Source: Acanthosoma haemorrhoidale
Lineage: Eukaryota > Arthropoda > Insecta > Hemiptera > Acanthosomatidae
NCBI GenBank assembly: GCA_930367205.1
Contig: OV884014.1
Location: forward strand, 109,567,138 to 109,631,137
Direction of reading: 5' to 3'
DNA: 64,000 bases
Shown here piece after piece: positions 11,742 through 20,931 of this stretch. Position numbers and translations under genes: made by a program. How positions within the stretch are numbered: the stretch's first letter is position 1; every line of letters begins with the position of its first letter. The notes beneath the pieces were generated by a model. The model did not search any database, had not been told where the DNA came from, and saw only the letters and a list, made by a program, of their open reading frames with translations.

Positions 11742-12027
11742 AGATTTGTTCCAGAGATTGGGGGGGAATATGGTTTGGGCCAAAATGGATTTGAGCCATG
11801 CTTACCAACAGTGTGAGTTGGATCTCGAATCGCGCAAACTGGTAGCTATTACCACGCAGAAAGGCTTATTCCAATATACCCGTATGCCCTATGGTATTTG
11901 TGTTGGACCTTCCAAATTTCAGAAATTGGTAGACAATGTGTTAGCAGGAACTGAGGGGGTGGTAGCCCTACTGGATGATGTGGTTGGAGCACTCTCTGTT
12001 GAATCTGGGGGGCGACCTCAGCGCTAA
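11690..12027 (+). pseudogene. pol: RT palm fragment of the gypsy element
   Basis: A different frame from the upstream part resumes RT: DPYPLPRIEDLFQRL, WAKMDLSHAYQQ (catalytic aspartate), FQYTRMPYGICVGPSKFQ, then LLDDVV in the position of the usual YLDD-type motif. It stops at about 12027 after unrelated residues. RNase H and integrase are absent. Confidence 0.8.
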
Positions 12028-12147
12028 TTGAGGAGCTGTAATGTCTAATTAATGAGCTTTAATGTCTTATTGAAAAAAGAAAAAAAAAAAAAAAGGGTTT
12101 CTTGTTAAAATTGTTTTTTGTATTGTTTTTGTAGAATTTATTTTAAT

Positions 12148-12160
12148 AGAGGGGGAAAGA
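12148..12160 (+). other. Polypurine tract
   Basis: AGAGGGGGAAAGA directly precedes the 3' LTR, as expected for plus-strand priming. Confidence 0.75.
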
Positions 12161-12345
12161 TGTGGGATATTGAGAGATAAATTGTGTTGTGTTGTCCAAC
12201 CTGAGGGATAACAGTGTTGGATCCTCTACGTTTTGTTATTATGATTAATTAAGAATGTTATTTATGAACATGTACCTTGTGTATAAAAGTAAAATAAACG
12301 TGTGTTATTAATTCAACAAATGTTTCATTGTGCCGAAATCCTTTA
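12161..12345 (+). repeat. 3' LTR
   Basis: 185 bp, identical to the 5' LTR, followed by the target duplication ATAAC at 12346-12350. Confidence 0.9.
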
Positions 12346-12860
12346 ATAACGATCTTAACATATCTTACATTCTCAAACTCATCCCTTCCAAGTTCATGAA
12401 ATTCCATAGTAACCTATCCAACCACCCTAATCCCCTAGCACAGTCATTGCACTGCACCACTCGTCTCTATAATCCTCCTCGGGGACTAAAACGGCAGTGA
12501 CCTGCTATAAATGCGTGACAGTGGGAGTCCTGGTATTTGCCAGTTTCTCCAATCATGTCCTGAACGTCTGTGTCACTCGCGCTCTTGGTCAGCCTCTCCT
12601 GTCTCGTATCCGGTGGCGCGTCTGACGGAGGAGCGTGGAGGACTTCACAAGACTCCGCTTCCTATTTCGCATGCGAAGGAGGTGACAACCATGTGGATTT
12701 GGGTGGTCTCTGGGCTGTTTGTAAGTACTGTATGAATGAGCGCGAGAATGAAAATTGTAAATTTGGTATGAATGAAAACATTTGTCTCAATTACTTATTG
12801 CCCAATGAGGCAGATTATAATTTTATCATAATAAAGTTGTTGGCATTAGTATTATATGGT

Positions 12861-15123
12861 CAACGTAACTATCATCATAAGAAGGTTCAAATCCCTAGAT
12901 GAAAAGTGAATTTATTTGCCTTCATTCGATAAAAATTATTGACTGTCTTCCGATGGAATAGCAGGCATGGGATTGCATTTGGGAGCATTGGATTATTTTT
13001 GGCCAAATTACATTTTGTTTATTTTTCGTTTTTAACGTGTACGCATGCGAGCACAATCCTCCTCCAAGAACTTTTAGTTTTTTAAGCCTTCCAGGCGTTT
13101 TTATGTCACTCAAAGGAACAGAAACCTTTCATGAGTTCCTTCATTTTACCTTAACATATAACTTTTTTATCTTACGAAAATTGTCTGAAATAGACACTTT
13201 TCAGTCTAGAATTGTAAAAACACCTAAATTTATTGATGTACTAAAAGTCTTGATTAACCAATTCCTTTTCTACTCGAACCCTAAGGTAATTTGATAAAAA
13301 AATTGGCCTACCATAATATCGCCACCCCCCCAACATGTGAAAATAACGAAGGTATGAAAATTTATCAACACCCAGCTGATTTTCTCGCAGGTGTTTAATA
13401 AGTATCAGTACTATCAAATGCCCACACTGACTGGCCTACAATTCTCATGGGATGTTTTTTTTAATACCTACGGCCTAAACATGACAATTTTACTCATTAA
13501 CAACAATTTTATGCTATTGCATTCTGGTTTAAAATATCTTCGAAACGATACCCATTTTAGTTAGTTCAAAATTTGGTTTCGCGTCGTCGAAACAAGTGTA
13601 ATTTGTGTCTAAAAATGGGTTTTCTGGGTATGGGCCAAATTGGCCGACGGCAGGAATCGGCTTCATTAGGATGATACTGAAATAGTGTATCACATTTCCC
13701 GATTCAACTGCAATTGCAGAGTACGGGTACATTTCAGGGATTCTGATATTCTGATTGTATTGCTGGCAAATTTTTAATAATTGAAATGTACAAATAGTAG
13801 TAAACTTGAGCACCGGCCAAGAAAAAAACAGTTTTTAAGAGGCTTTTATCAGTTTAATACAAATTATACCAAGTAGCATGACTTCGAGGGCAGGAGAACG
13901 TTTATGGACGATTGTAAATTGCACAGTCATTCTTCCATTTAACAATTAATACCTGATATTATCTATAGTATATTATTAGTGCTCCGTTTTTAAATTAAAA
14001 TTACAATATTTTGTACTTGATATATTTTTTAAATTCACTAACATGATCGGATCATAGTGACGTGGAACTGTCCAGCAATTACTCTAATGATGATGATGAT
14101 GATTAATGGATTTATTATTTTTATTGTTATTCATTTATTATTCTTTTTCAATATTGAAAATAAACATGAGCATTTTCTCAAAAGTCATTTTTTTAATTGT
14201 ATGAATTTTATTTCCAAGTAATTATTTATTCCAAACAACTATTATAATTATTTTTCAACGCAATCACTCGTGCGTTTATTTTAAAATAAACGTTTCAATG
14301 TAATTAAATAAATACTAATTTTTAATAAATATTTCCTTCCGCATTTTTTTTCTTTCATTAAAATCTCAAAAAGTATAAGTATTTCAATCTAATAAGCTAT
14401 TTCTCAGATGTCTAAAAAAAAATTGTTTTGTTAGCTTTTCTTTTCAAATTTTATGACGTTTTCGAATTTTAATTAAATAATAAGTGTTCTATTTTCCCAC
14501 GTTAGAAATATAAATACGAAGTAATAAATAATAAATACGAATCATAAAAATGTTATTTTATTATTGTTGTTAGGTTAAGCGATACTGTCCCAAATATTTT
14601 TAGGCCACAACCACAAAATAGCTCACCTTAATAAGTAAAATGGATATCAAATTATCTTTCAATTCAAGTGGAAAAAGCAAAAGATTGATCATGCCATTTT
14701 AGTACATCATTAAATTGACGTGTTTTCCCATTTCCGACAATTTTCGTAAGATAAAAAAGTGTGTAGGTTAGGTCAAAATGAAGCCACTCATGAAGTTTTA
14801 GTGTTTTTCAAACAGGATTCTGTTCCTTTGACTATATATTTTATTTATTCTTGGTTTATTCATTCATGGTCACTTATTTATTCAATCTTTTGGTTTATCA
14901 CAGTGTCTTTTCCTTTTTGTTGTGTCGCTTATTGAAAATTAAATCAAATTCTTCTCAATATTAGCCTTGTTTTTATTTATTTATACCACTTACCAAGCTC
15001 TTCAATGATGTAGCTACTCGTTTATTGTCTCGGGATTGAGTGATAAAATCTTTCGGGGTAGTTGTACTATTAGTATTTTCGGAGAAAAATTCGAAATAAT
15101 TTCATACAATCATTTTATAAATA
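12861..15123. other. No gene seen
   Basis: AT-rich spacer with a short TGA microsatellite near 14090. The minus-strand frame at 13529-13813 (94 codons) has no splice sites, leader or family match, so it is not called. Confidence 0.45.
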
Positions 15124-16024
15124 AAGGGTGTCCCAGAATTAACGCAAGATTTGATTTAAATATAATAGAAAACACAGTTTTTAGTATTTTTGTTGTTATT
15201 TTTTTATTGAATTATAAAGTAAATAGGATAGGGTTATTTATGGAATAACACATCGGGCAAATGGCCTCCACGACTTTGCTGGCACATACGTACTCTTTTG
15301 TAGAAATTTTCCATGACCATTTGGCATAAATGTGGTTGAATTTCGTTGATGCAGCGTTTAATTTCCTCTTTTAATGCACGGGTGGATGTGGGCTTGTTGA
15401 CGTACACCATTGACTTCAAATAACCCCATAAAAAGAAATCTAAAGGTGTTAAATCACACGATCTAGGGGGCCGATTCTGATCATCGAAACGAGAGAGTAC
15501 ACGACCCGGAAAGGTCTCATGCAGTATTTGAATTGTTTCATGGGCTGTATGGCATGTGGTACCATCTTGTTGAAACCACATATTGGCCACATCAATATCA
15601 TCCGATTTCGGCACAAAGAACTGTGTTTACGACGCCGAATTGATGTTCCTGGATTTTCAACAACACTCTCACGCACTGCTTCGACATTGACATTTGAACG
15701 GCTTGTTTTTGGACGACCAGTGTGTTTAGTGTCTCCAACTGATCCAGTCTCCCTAAATTTCTTCAATTAATCTCATCACAGTTGATGAAGTCAAAACGTT
15801 ATTCCGACCATATTTTGTATGAAATTTCCGAACTGCGGCCGCCAAACTTTCATTATTTTAGAGATAATGTCCAACAATAAAGACACGTTGTTCTATCGTG
15901 TAACGCTCCATTTTTACTAACCCTAAACTGTCAGCTGTCAAATTGTTTTTTTTTTAGGGTTGCCAGCACTTTACTGCACGAATGGCGGCAAATTCAAATC
16001 TTGCGTTAATTCTGGGACACCCTT
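15124..16024 (-). mobile_element. Internally deleted mariner-type DNA transposon
   Basis: Perfect 31-bp terminal inverted repeats (15124-15154 and 15994-16024) begin AAGGGTGTCCCAGAATTAAC. A TA lies at the left edge and a TA-like dinucleotide at the right. The transposase is on the minus strand. At about 0.9 kb it is shorter than an intact element of this kind, and the middle of the transposase is missing, so it is non-autonomous. Confidence 0.85.
15234..15911 (-). pseudogene. Mariner-type transposase, broken
   Basis: ATG at 15909-15911 starts MERYTIEQRVFIVGHYL, then a stop. The helix-turn-helix region continues (SLAAAVRKFHTKYGRNN), then in another frame KKFRETGSVGD and GRPKTSRSNVNVEAVRESVV, the DUF4817-type N-terminus found in many insect transposases. 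After about SIRRRK a large deletion joins to the catalytic end: MWFQQDGTTCHTAHETIQIL (second aspartate), RSCDLTPLDFFLWGYLKS (third acidic residue, 36 residues on) and the common tail CQQSRGGHLPDVLF. A stop, a frameshift and the deletion make it inactive. Confidence 0.85.
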
Positions 16025-16715
16025 ATTTAGAAAATACCTCCCCTCATGCCAAGGGTCCCTGGTTGAATTCATTGCCTGTAGAGAAGAACAAACAGCCTTC
16101 AACTGTTCTATATTTTTCCCATCAGTGGCAATCAGGTACTTGTCTATTGCTCAAACAGAGGAATTGAAGTTAATCTGTTAAGTGCTGATGGTTTGTTGGT
16201 ATCCATTTATTCATTAACTATCAAGTGTTTTCCACAAATCAAACAATTAATTCTACCTGTGCAATCCCCAAAGTCGCCAACAGGTTTAAGTGGGTTCGAC
16301 ATGTCATCCATCTATTCTTGGCTTTTCCTTCGAGTGCCTCAACATTCTTCCGAACCAAAGTCATCTCTAACGTCCAATGTTTGACTGAAAATGCCATTCA
16401 ATATCAAATCCATAAAAATGATAATATATTGTTATTTAGGATGGGAGATGGGCTTATGTTGATGGTAGAGACGTTTTGTGATGCAGTAAATGTCTGAATC
16501 AGATCCTCATAACAAGAAAATAATGTAGTCATAAACATCTGATTATTTTCATCAGTTTTAAAAGCTTTGGTAGGTGAAAAAAATATAAGTTCTATAAGTA
16601 TCAACATAAGCACCAGTTGAATTTATTTTTTTGTGCACCCATAGGATCTGCATAGGAGACCCGTAATAAAGGTTTTTTTTCTATCTGTGACTAACTCGTT
16701 GATCTAAATGCGCAG
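16025..16715. other. No gene seen; may be intron or upstream region of the DUF4485-like gene
   Basis: AT-rich. Open frames at 15960-16613 on both strands are AT-driven. The last stretch before 16716 acts as intron because a splice acceptor ends it. Confidence 0.4.
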
Positions 16716-17195
16716 ATAGGCTTCAGGCTTATGCCTGGCTGCGCAAGCTGAGCGCCCTGGACGGTTCGCCGTACCAGCTGAAGAAACAGGCCGAGTACCT
16801 CTGGTTCTTCATCATGAACGCCTTCGGGTGTGGAGGGATGGGCCCACCGTTTCTCGTGCCGCCCGGCAAAGGGGAGTTGCCCCCCCTTACCCAGATAGTG
16901 GTCAGTATCACGCATTTAGACCCGACATATACGCATGGTCAGCTGTAGCTAACATCTCCTGTTTCAGCCCAAGGAGGTGTACGCCGCGGTGCTGGACAAC
17001 ATCGAGAGGAAGCGGTGGTGGAAGGAGGAACCGCTGAAGGAAGGAATGGACGAGTCGAAGAAGAAAGAGTGTCCTCCTCAGCAGAGCAAGAAGAGGATGT
17101 ACATCTCGCCCGAGTCATTCGTCAAATACCAACCGTTCCCCACACAGGACGGCACCGTGTGCTACGCCTGCGTCTTCGCTCCACGGAACCAGTGA
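16716..17195 (+). CDS. Last two exons of a DUF4485-like protein
   Basis: Exon 1 (16716-16900) follows an acceptor ending GCAG and begins with two bases of a split codon: RLQAYAWLRKLSALDGSPYQ, EYLWFFIMNAFGCGGMGPPF, PPGKGELPPLTQIV. The donor is GTG|GTCAGT. The intron is 67 bases and ends CTCCTGTTTCAG. Exon 2 (16968-17195) continues in phase: PKEVYAAVLDNIERKRWWKE, a lysine-rich stretch, MYISPESFVKYQPFP and CYACVFAPRNQ, stop TGA. The GC content is much higher than the flanks. The W-(K/R)-K-L, leucine-rich helix and P-x-G-x-L-P-P-L pattern resembles DUF4485, found in several proteins of unknown or cilia/centrosome-linked role; this match is from memory of the pattern, not a search. The N-terminal exons were not found. 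Confidence 0.55.
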
Positions 17196-17240
17196 TCCCT
17201 GTCCACCTCATAGGGAGGAAACTTGCCATGTTTTTAAGAA

Positions 17241-17246
17241 AATAAA
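17241..17246 (+). terminator. Poly(A) signal AATAAA
   Basis: Canonical hexamer 46 bases after the stop of the DUF4485-like gene, giving a very short 3' untranslated region. Confidence 0.6.
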
Positions 17247-17629
17247 TTAGTTTGTTTTTATGTATTTCTAAATGCCTCTGTCCTGCTAGGTCATTGACGT
17301 ATCTTTTCGTTGACGTATAAGGAAGAAGCCACCCTGTCGGAGTCTGTTCATAATCCCTTATGCTGCTTGTAGGCCACGTCCCAAGTTCGTCTCTAATTCT
17401 TCTTAGTTCATTAGACGCTAAGAACTGCCACGACTCCTTAATTTTCCTTTAATGTTTTTATTTTTTTTTTTTTTACTTTCACGGACTAATTTTTATTTTT
17501 TGAAAAGGAAATAATGGATGATTAGCCACTTTCGTTTCGTAGAATCTCTTTGATCAAATAGCTTCATTTCATTCTCTGAACCATATCGGCCACAAAAATC
17601 GCCTTTTTAGCAAATAATAAAAATTGGCT

Positions 17630-17702
17630 AGATCGGGATTTGTACCGGAAACCTTGCCAATATCCGGTAGGATGTTCTAACCACTGAGCTACTCATGCGC
17701 GA
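17630..17702 (-). repeat. tRNA-derived SINE head or tRNA pseudogene
   Basis: The minus strand contains an A box (TAGCTCAGTGGTTAGAAC) and, about 45 bases on, a B box (GGTACAAATCCCG), the internal pol III promoter of tRNAs. The acceptor-stem halves do not pair and the anticodon arm is poor, so it is not a working tRNA. Sequence beyond it (17703-17880) is GC-richer and could be repeat as well. Confidence 0.5.
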
Positions 17703-17884
17703 ACGAGAGTCTCGCCGACATAAACACACGCTGTCAAGTTCGCACCAACGACTGGCGGAGGCGGACAGCGGGTCGTACCCAACGACCCTTTAATTTAAAC
17801 TTAGCAGCAGCTAAACTGCTATCCTTGGACATCTAGGTGAGTGATCATGTTTCAGCTATGCTTAAAGGTATGGACTATACTCCC

Positions 17885-18058
17885 AGCTCATTGACTTATT
17901 CAGCAGTGATAAATGAACGACAGGTTCTCACCACCTTACCACAGCTCATTGACTTATTCAGCAGTGATAAATGAACGACAGGTTCTCACCAGCTTACCAC
18001 AGCTCATTGACTTATTCAGCAGTGATAAATGAACGACAGGTTCTCACCACCTTACCAC
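17885..18058 (+). repeat. Tandem repeat, 3 x 58 bp
   Basis: Three head-to-tail units start at 17885, 17943 and 18001, each beginning AGCTCATTGACTTATTCAGC. They are near identical (the second has G for C near its end), so the array is young. Confidence 0.85.
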
Positions 18059-18093
18059 AGCTAAAATACCAACTCCCTTGTATTTATTATACT

Positions 18094-18141
18094 CTTATAG
18101 ATCGCTGTTCAAAATTTGTTATGTTTGCAGAGACTTACAAG
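18094..18141 (+). pseudogene. Possible retrotransposon integrase fragment
   Basis: Encodes LIDRCSKFVMFAETYK, which resembles the (I/V)DRFSKF segment of LTR-retrotransposon integrase cores. It is very short, with no further support around it. Confidence 0.3.
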
Positions 18142-18683
18142 CATTAAACGGGATCAGAGGCGATAGAATAAATAACATAACACATTTCGATTAAAATGGC
18201 AATCTTTCTTGCTAACTCAGTTGGAAGAGAAACCGATAGCAGTTTTTCGTCCCGTATATTAATTTCTTTTTTTTTGGACTAACAATTTTTAATAATTATT
18301 ATTCATAGAAGGATCTATAATAGAAAAAACCGCGGTGGTAAAAAAAAAAAAAATACCATGGAAACACCATGTAACTATGGAAACAATCAGCAATCTACGT
18401 TTGTCCAATTAACTTTTTCCAATAGTGTCTCTTATTACGTATACAGCAAAATCTAATCAGCTAACAGGAACAGTCTTTTGAAATGTCATGCCGTTTCAAT
18501 ACCACAAATCTACATGAAATGTTTTTTTGGTGCCTAGGATTTCTAGGAGAAATCAGGTTTTCTCTATCTCCTCTACTTTTTTAGATCAGAGCTTTTTATT
18601 AATGTGCATTTCAAACTCCATTTCCAACCTGATCTGTTTTGCAACATATGCGGAGAATACACGTTAAAAGAAAATAGCAAATA

Positions 18684-19289
18684 AAAATAATAGAATATAA
18701 TAAAACTAAAATCGATCGCACCCCTAAACCGATGAAAACAGCCTTAATAGTTTATAAATAACAATACAAAATCTGACATCTTTTTTTTCATTAACCATAG
18801 CCGATTCCCAACAAATATGTCTATTTAAATCTAATTTCATGGCTGACAATGAACTCACAGTTAAGAAATATAATGACATTCATTCTTCTTTTAATCTAAA
18901 TAAATACTTACTATTTAGCTCAGTTTCTGGTTTACAAGCTAAAATAATTGTCGGTATTTATGTCAACTGGATCCCCAACGTTTTATTAAAATAATGTTAT
19001 TAACAGAAAACTTACAATTCTCTGTAGTTGTAAGGCAAAAAAATAAATTCCAATAATTTGTCTCATAGAAGTTAGATAAGAGGTAAGTTTGATTGATCAT
19101 CGAAGGGCAACATTAATTACCACAATATGAAAACGGTTCAATAATATTAATAAAATAAATATTAGATAATCGGTCTTTATTGTGTATAAGCTTGTAACAA
19201 AATAGCGATAAATAAATGTTAATGTGCAATTAACATATTTTGAGTCCTTGCCACTTAAGGTAAACTTCCACGGTTCAAGTATACTAAAA
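18684..19289 (-). pseudogene. Partial copy of the casein kinase 1 gene (intron plus broken exon 4)
   Basis: About 600 bp match 38246-38837 with only scattered differences, in the same orientation. The right end carries the 3' half of kinase exon 4 (the SLPWQGLK region) with extra bases causing a frameshift (TTGCCACTTAAGG against TTGCCAAGG), and the splice donor is destroyed (ATACC changed to ATATT on the plus strand). The presence of intron sequence shows DNA-level duplication, not retroposition. No other kinase exon was found nearby. Confidence 0.85.
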
Positions 19290-20164
19290 GTTGCAAAAAC
19301 AAACTGTACTGTTATTAAAAAAAACTTAACGAACCTTTATTTTATATAAAAGAAGCCGATGTTAGTTGACTCAAATGTAGAAAGTTATGTACACTAAAGT
19401 TCAGGCATTTAACTTATTGTTTTATTTTTGTATAATAGAACACATAGAAAACCACCATCATAAAACTTGGGACTAAACATTTTCATAACATGTACATGCG
19501 ACATATATTTCTATTTAAAAAATTCAAAATTTTTATTGTTTTGTATTTTTAGACGGGGTCTATAATTTTGTGGAATTTTTATAGCATAATAATAATATAG
19601 TAACCGTTCATGTTGCTATGACTGGTGGATTGAGCTATGAACTAACGGATCGCTGAAATGACCCGTTACTTATGCACGAAGATTTCACAACAGCAAATTT
19701 TCTTATGACTTATAGAGCACACCAGTGCCATGAACGATGGGTTGAAACTTAATACTTACAATAGTCATTATAAAAAAAAAATCTACAATTCTAGCTTCAT
19801 ATAAAGGGATCATTTTTATGAAGTTTACTTGATCGTAAAAATAAAAACAATGACTGGTCATTAATTAATCACTAGTAATTTTTAAAAATATTTCTTTTAT
19901 AATATTAAGTAGGCTACAAGATTTAAAATCTAGACGTATTAATTAAAGACATGTAATATTTATCGGATCTGTGGTAGACTATAATTACAAATAAACACTA
20001 AAACCGTATTCACTACCACAACAAAATTCTTAATTGTGTGCAGCGACCGCTAACTACATAAGATAAATCACCCTATACTCTATTGTATATATATTGTAAA
20101 CAAATGTAAATAACATGAACAAAAAATAAATCATTGTAAATGTGTTAAGCAATAAAAAAACGGG
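19290..20164. other. No gene seen; weak repeat near 19965
   Basis: AT-rich. About 70 bp at 19965-20040 (from TAGACTATAATTACA) resemble 21678-21750, with differences, suggesting an old dispersed repeat. Confidence 0.4.
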
Positions 20165-20931
20165 GTGCCAATGAGTTATATGAGCTGGGAAACAGCTGTC
20201 AGTTGCAGCTATGAGGCCAGATGAGGAAACAGACCCCCAGAGGCCCAAGAACCCTGCCAGCCTCTCCCAGAGGACAAAGAAACCACAAGTCATTGATTAC
20301 ACCAATCTCAATGATGATTGGCTAAGGGCAAGGCTTGCTGGGTACTTAAGCCGAGGGTCTAGGCCCTATAAATCATTCTCTCCTGGCAACTACTCACTGG
20401 CTCGTGGCTACCCCGCTTGAAACTCTGAAAACCTGGCTGCTTCATTATGAAAAACCTCTGCATCTCTTCTCTCCTAACCTCGCTATGTTTTAGTCCGACG
20501 TCGTCAGACCCCACACCTTCCTAGTGGGAATCTCTGCCTTCGTCTCGCTAAAACTAGCACCTCCTAGGGAGAGACCTCTCCCTCGCAGACGACGGTTGCC
20601 GTGGCCCAGCAAATTTTCCTAGCAGCCCTCCTGTGGTAATCCAGTCTGCCTCTCTCCAGTTCACACTCGCCTTTGGGATCCGTACGGTTTTCGCCTACCC
20701 TCAGATACCAAGTGTGAATTAGTGGTCATTCCAAGACCACATAAACTACCTATAAACCTACCCTGTACCTCTTCTCCTGAACATAGTGCACTGTCGGGGC
20801 ACATACCTATCAAAAAAGGGAGTCAAATAGTAAAGCCGTCATGAAACGATTGTCCAGGTTATAAACTCAAACAACCCTCACTTGTCACCAGGGCTAGGGT
20901 AACCAGGCACCCCCCTCGTGAGGACCCGACA
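20165..20931 (-). repeat. LTR-like dispersed repeat, copy 2
   Basis: On the minus strand it starts TGTCGGG at 20931 and runs to about 20165. About 20430-20610 aligns in reverse complement with copy 1 at about 345-500. It is GC-richer than its surroundings and carries CCTATAAATC on the plus strand near 20366. The short frame at 20211-20420 lies within it and is not called. Its exact edges are uncertain. Confidence 0.5.

Larger units (their letters stand above)
9887..12345 (+). mobile_element. Ty3/gypsy-type LTR retrotransposon, internally deleted, recent insertion
   Basis: Two 185-bp direct LTRs (9887-10071 and 12161-12345) are identical base for base. The element is flanked by the perfect 5-bp duplication ATAAC (9882-9886, 12346-12350). 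Inside are a primer-binding-site-like TGGCGACGAGG right after the 5' LTR, gag, a zinc-knuckle region, a protease motif, the first part of reverse transcriptase, and a purine tract before the 3' LTR. The rest of RT plus RNase H and integrase are missing, so the internal region is only about 2.1 kb. Identical LTRs mean recent insertion, so the copy was probably mobilised by proteins of an intact relative. Confidence 0.9.
9591..12860 (+). mobile_element. Jockey-type LINE 3' end, copy B, split by a gypsy element
   Basis: The left part (9591-9886) encodes the post-RT region of a Jockey-type ORF2: HLDFHLDKRLT, then in a shifted frame KLLIYKVILKPIWTYGIELW and SKVLRTIVNAPYYVSN. The right part (12351-12500) continues with DLNISYILKLIPSKF, HPNPLAQS and RLYNPPRGLKRQ to TGA. 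A 3' untranslated region follows to about 12860, ending TTTATCATAATAAAG plus an ATT-rich tail, and aligns with copy A. When the gypsy element and one ATAAC copy are ignored, the frame runs on without a break at 9886/12351. The left part already carries a frameshift and stops, so the LINE was dead or decaying independently. Confidence 0.7.

Noticed and set aside
13529..13813. 94-codon minus-strand open frame
   Set aside because: No splice sites, no leader, AT-driven codons and no family resemblance.
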